From positions 1 through 9,613 of the forward strand of contig CAJGDV010000039.1 in assembly GCA_904502155.1 (NCBI GenBank): a stretch of DNA of 9,613 nt, in the 5' to 3' direction. The notes below the pieces were generated by a model. The model saw only the letters and a program-made list of their open reading frames with translations, searched no databases and was not told where the DNA came from. The translations under genes and the position numbers were made by a program. The stretch comes from an uncultured Bacilli bacterium. Lineage in GTDB: Bacteria > Bacillota_I > Bacilli_A > RF39 > UBA660. Of the stretch, positions 7,549 through 9,613 are shown piece by piece. The number at the start of each line of letters is the position of its first letter. Within the stretch, counting starts at the first letter, position 1.

Positions 7549-8465
7549 TTATTAAAGGAATATGTGTAAATAGATGAAAAAATTTTAGCATTTTCATCAT
7601 TAGAATTTAGTTTAATACAATATGTATCATTAACATCTTTTTTAAAAATAAATGTCTTAGAATAACCTAATTCATAATTATCTATAAGTTCTATTCCTGA
7701 TACACCATATAATGTTACATTTCTTTTTTTACATGTATTTGTAAAATTTTTTATAAAAACCTCATCGAATGTTTTATCATTTATTCTTTCAATTATGATA
7801 TATTCATTAAGATTATCAGGATTATAATATTTTAAATAATATTTACTTTTAGATTCCATAACATAACTTTCAGGAACGTCTATAAATCCAATATCATTAT
7901 TTCCAATTTCTTTATTTTCATCAATACCATAATTTTCTAATTTACCATTTAAATGTTCATATTTTAAAACTAATGTGCCATTTTCAGAAAACATTTCTAT
8001 TTTAAGTAATGTATTTTTTTCTCTTGCTTTTTTTATCATTATTATTGTTTTTTCATCATCACTAATATCATGAAAATCATTATCATAAAGTGCTAAAACA
8101 TATGATTCTAATTCTTCTTCTGTTAATTTACTTGTATCATATTTCATTACTTCTAACGTTTTAGCTACATGATAATTTGTTATACTTCTATTACCTGTTA
8201 TTTTATAAAAACTTGGAATTTCATTTTCTCCAAAAACGATTTTATCTTTTATAGAATAATCTTTTGTCATTCTAAAACCTAAACCAATATAAAATAAGAA
8301 TGCCGAAATAGAAAATGCAATTACTAATGCTGATATGTTATTACATTTTTTATTTCTTATTTTAAGTTCATTATCAGATACTACATTTATATATTTTTTT
8401 AATGTTTCTCCGCAGTGTTCACATTCATTACCTGTTATATGATTTCCACATTTATCACATTTCAT
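7545..8465 (-). CDS. Zinc-ribbon, single-span membrane protein of unknown function
   Basis: A 306-residue protein. The N terminus is a zinc ribbon with C3-x2-C6-x8-C15-x2-C18 (MKCDKCGNH...NECEHCGE). A membrane segment follows (about 43-63, ALVIAFSISAFLFYIGLGF), so the ribbon should be cytoplasmic and residues 65-306 outside. The outer part has DVPESYVM (196-203), several beta-strand-like stretches and two cysteines (C245, C283) that could pair. The start at 8465 has AGGAG upstream (8475-8479). This zinc-ribbon-plus-membrane-span layout is common in Bacillota hypothetical proteins; I do not recognise the outer domain and assign no function. It has its own extended -10 promoter and a terminator ahead of it, so it is separate from the pilin locus. 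Transcripts may run on into ruvX because only a weak hairpin follows. Confidence 0.8.
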   Translation of the reverse strand: MKCDKCGNHITGNECEHCGETLKKYINVVSDNELKIRNKKCNNISALVIAFSISAFLFYIGLGFRMTKDYSIKDKIVFGENEIPSFYKITGNRSITNYHVAKTLEVMKYDTSKLTEEELESYVLALYDNDFHDISDDEKTIIMIKKAREKNTLLKIEMFSENGTLVLKYEHLNGKLENYGIDENKEIGNNDIGFIDVPESYVMESKSKYYLKYYNPDNLNEYIIIERINDKTFDEVFIKNFTNTCKKRNVTLYGVSGIELIDNYELGYSKTFIFKKDVNDTYCIKLNSNDENAKIFSSIYTYSFNK

Positions 8466-8490
8466 ACCCTTTTTCTCCTACTCTAATAAA

Positions 8491-8499
8491 ATTATAACA
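8491..8499 (-). promoter_or_regulatory. Extended -10 promoter of the zinc-ribbon protein gene
   Basis: The minus strand reads TGT-TATAAT, a perfect -10 hexamer with the extended TG element, 25 bases upstream of the ATG. At 17 bases further up the hexamer is TATATT, a poor -35, lying within the terminator hairpin. Extended -10 promoters can work without a good -35. Confidence 0.5.
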
Positions 8500-8500
8500 T

Positions 8501-8531
8501 AAAAAAGAATAAGAATATATCTTATTCTCTT
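8501..8531 (-). terminator. Hairpin terminator of the pilin locus
   Basis: On the minus strand AGAATAAGA (8520-8528) pairs perfectly with TCTTATTCT (8506-8514) around a 5-nt loop; the stem extends outward with a G-U and two A-U pairs and ends in six T residues. The stop codon of the broken pilin copy (8522-8524) is inside the upstream arm. Confidence 0.65.
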
Positions 8532-8619
8532 AAAATATTATTAACTATTTGTATTTCGATTAATGCTATAACATCTAATATTAAAATAACAGCTATATTA
8601 ATGTAAATCCTTTTTTCAT
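8522..8619 (-). pseudogene. Frameshifted N-terminal remnant of a type IV prepilin-like gene
   Basis: A good Shine-Dalgarno (AGAGGT, 8626-8631) precedes ATG at 8619, which encodes MKKGFTLI and then a TAG (8593-8595). MKKGFTLI is the classic prepilin cleavage motif. In the +2 frame directly afterwards (8522-8596) the sequence reads IAVILILDVIALIEIQIVNNILRE and stops. This matches the rest of a pilin N-terminal helix (typical form ELLAVIVILAIIALI...IVLNII). No ATG, GTG or TTG opens that second frame. Inserting the bases for E-L-L would restore a prepilin, so a loss of about 7 nt that removed the invariant Glu5 explains the shift. Even if the frame were repaired, the product stops after about 32 residues, so the gene is also truncated at its 3' end. 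It begins 24 nt after the stop of an intact relative, with which it shares VNNIL. A sequencing error could explain the shift but not the truncation. Confidence 0.68.
8531..8545 (-). repeat. 15-nt direct repeat, copy in the pilin remnant
   Basis: GTTAATAATATTTTA on the minus strand encodes VNNIL of the broken pilin. An identical copy in the same frame and at the same place in the protein is at 9598-9612 in the intact pilin gene. It supports common descent of the two. Confidence 0.6.
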
Positions 8620-8643
8620 TTTTTTACCTCTAATGGCTCATTA

Positions 8644-9613
8644 TTAACAATTAAAATTATTATTAGTAATATTATATATTTTGTATGTAGAAAAATCTTC
8701 AACATTAAGACTAGATTCTAAATATTTATATTCAGAAAATATAAATTCTTCATATTTATTATCCGATTTATTATATTTAATTTTCCAAGCATTTGCTGCA
8801 TCTCCACTACAATATTCGCTTACAACAAATAATCCTTCATAATCTTCTACAGAAAAATCTTTTGCTAAATGTCCTAATTCTATTGTAATAATGTTTCTAG
8901 AACTTAAGGCACCTGCCCCTATATATTCTAGTGAAGATGGTAATTTAAAATAACTAATGCTATTATTTGCAAAGGCTTCTTCTCCTATTGAAATTAGTGT
9001 ATTAGGAAAAACTATTGAGTTAATTTTACTATAAATATAATTGTCAGAAAATCCATTTGACGCACCAACATACCATGTACAAAAAGCATTATCTCCAATT
9101 TTTTTAACTTGGACTCCATTTATAGTTTTTGGAATAACAACATCAGGATAATAATTTGCTGCAGCTTCATAAGAACTAGTTGAACTATTATATTTCATCC
9201 CACATAAATATTCTTTTATAGTACCAGTTGAACTATCAAAAACAAAACATTCTTCTGGCGTATAATTCACATTTTCTAAACTATACTCTATTTCATTAAT
9301 CTTACATACACCATTTTCTAATTTTCCTATTTTGATTTCATCTTCAACTGTTTCTTTAACTGCACAATATCTAGTATCAGCAACAGCAAATGTTACTCCG
9401 CAATCATTTGAAACATTCATTTGACCTTTATCAGGTCCTGTTCCTTTATATTCTAAGTTTATACTAGGAGTACCATCTTCAAAAGTAATTTTATTAGTTA
9501 ATTCTTCATTTTTAATTTGTTGTAACTGACAATTTTCTTCGGCTGATTTAGCAACTTGACTAACGCTTGTTTTAAACGCTCCCATTCGTGCTTCTTCTAA
9601 AATATTATTAACA
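8644..9613 (-). CDS. Type IV pilin-like protein with BspA-type leucine-rich repeats (5' end off window)
   Basis: The frame runs to the right edge; 322 residues plus stop are visible. The ATG at 9585 is not the start: the codons before it read VNNILEEAR, continuing a pilin helix into GAFKTSVSQVAKSAEENC, as after the hydrophobic helix of type IV pilins. The missing start is probably about 30 codons further out, with the GFTLIE prepilin motif. Counting from the window edge, about 33-157 is a cysteine-containing head with the linker ECFVFDSSTGTIKEY (121-135). About 158-248 are LRR_5/BspA repeats: VVIPKTINGVQVKKIGDNAF, INSIVFPNTLISIGEEAF, ISYFKLPSSLEYIGAGAL and IITIELG. The unique tail ends in a cysteine as last residue. 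Nine cysteines suggest disulfides outside the cell. Likely a minor pilin or pilin-borne adhesin displaying an LRR binding surface; binding partner unknown. A broken pilin copy follows directly, then a terminator; the promoter lies off the window. Confidence 0.8.
   Translation of the reverse strand, partial: VNNILEEARMGAFKTSVSQVAKSAEENCQLQQIKNEELTNKITFEDGTPSINLEYKGTGPDKGQMNVSNDCGVTFAVADTRYCAVKETVEDEIKIGKLENGVCKINEIEYSLENVNYTPEECFVFDSSTGTIKEYLCGMKYNSSTSSYEAAANYYPDVVIPKTINGVQVKKIGDNAFCTWYVGASNGFSDNYIYSKINSIVFPNTLISIGEEAFANNSISYFKLPSSLEYIGAGALSSRNIITIELGHLAKDFSVEDYEGLFVVSEYCSGDAANAWKIKYNKSDNKYEEFIFSEYKYLESSLNVEDFSTYKIYNITNNNFNC
9598..9612 (-). repeat. 15-nt direct repeat, copy in the LRR pilin gene
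   Basis: Identical to 8531-8545 on the same strand, encoding VNNIL at the end of the pilin helix. The match ends at both sides within the window, so it is a conserved patch and not a long duplication. Confidence 0.6.

Noticed and set aside
8630..8642. Short inverted repeat TAATG-AGC-CATTA just after the LRR pilin stop
   Set aside because: The stem has only 5 pairs and no T run follows; it is too weak to call a terminator or a ribosome-binding-site lock.
9583..9585. ATG at 9585 as the start of the LRR pilin gene
   Set aside because: The nine codons upstream continue a pilin helix to the window edge, matching the end of the helix in the neighbouring remnant; the true start is off the window.
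1..9613. CRISPR array, tRNA, rRNA, riboswitch or insertion sequence
   Set aside because: I saw no regularly spaced identical repeats, no cloverleaf or rRNA-like segments, no transposase motifs and no long leader that could hold a riboswitch.

Overview
The window comes from a low-GC Gram-positive-type bacterium (Bacillota in the broad sense, of the Bacilli / gut Tenericutes-like kind). It is strikingly AT-rich, Shine-Dalgarno sites and sigma-A-like promoters are easy to see, and a peptidoglycan gene (mltG) is present. Tryptophan is written TGG at every site I checked and no long reading frame contains an in-frame TGA, so the standard bacterial code applies, not the Mycoplasma code. Every gene lies on the minus strand, so transcription runs from high to low coordinates.

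Reading in the direction of transcription. (1) 9613-8501 is a pilin locus. It holds the 3' part of a type IV pilin-like gene whose product carries BspA-type leucine-rich repeats, cut by the right edge. A broken second pilin gene follows (start codon, MKKGFTLI, frameshift, then the end of the hydrophobic helix), and then a terminator. (2) 8499-7545 is one gene for a zinc-ribbon, single-membrane-span protein of unknown function with its own extended -10 promoter. (3) 7544-5049 is a housekeeping cluster in the order known from Bacillus (yrrK-yrzB-yrrL-yrrM): ruvX/yqgF, yrzB (DUF1292), mltG, trmR. It is read from a strong promoter next to the upstream stop codon. The first three genes are separated by 2 nt or overlap by 20 nt; trmR lies behind a terminator-like hairpin. 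(4) 5034-1 is a giant gene with its own consensus promoter. It encodes a membrane-anchored, probably extracellular protein with about twelve fibronectin-III-like modules, of which 1654 residues are visible before the left edge cuts it.

The cell-surface genes (pilin-LRR, zinc-ribbon membrane protein, giant Fn3-like protein) flank a conserved core of RNA processing, tRNA modification and peptidoglycan-terminating functions. The most notable observations are the decayed pilin copy beside its LRR-bearing relative, the regular Fn3-like array, the repeated placement of stop codons inside terminator-like hairpins, and a GC-rich terminator-like hairpin at the yrzB/mltG junction. I see no CRISPR array, tRNA, rRNA, insertion sequence or riboswitch. 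No stretch over 300 bases lacks a gene.
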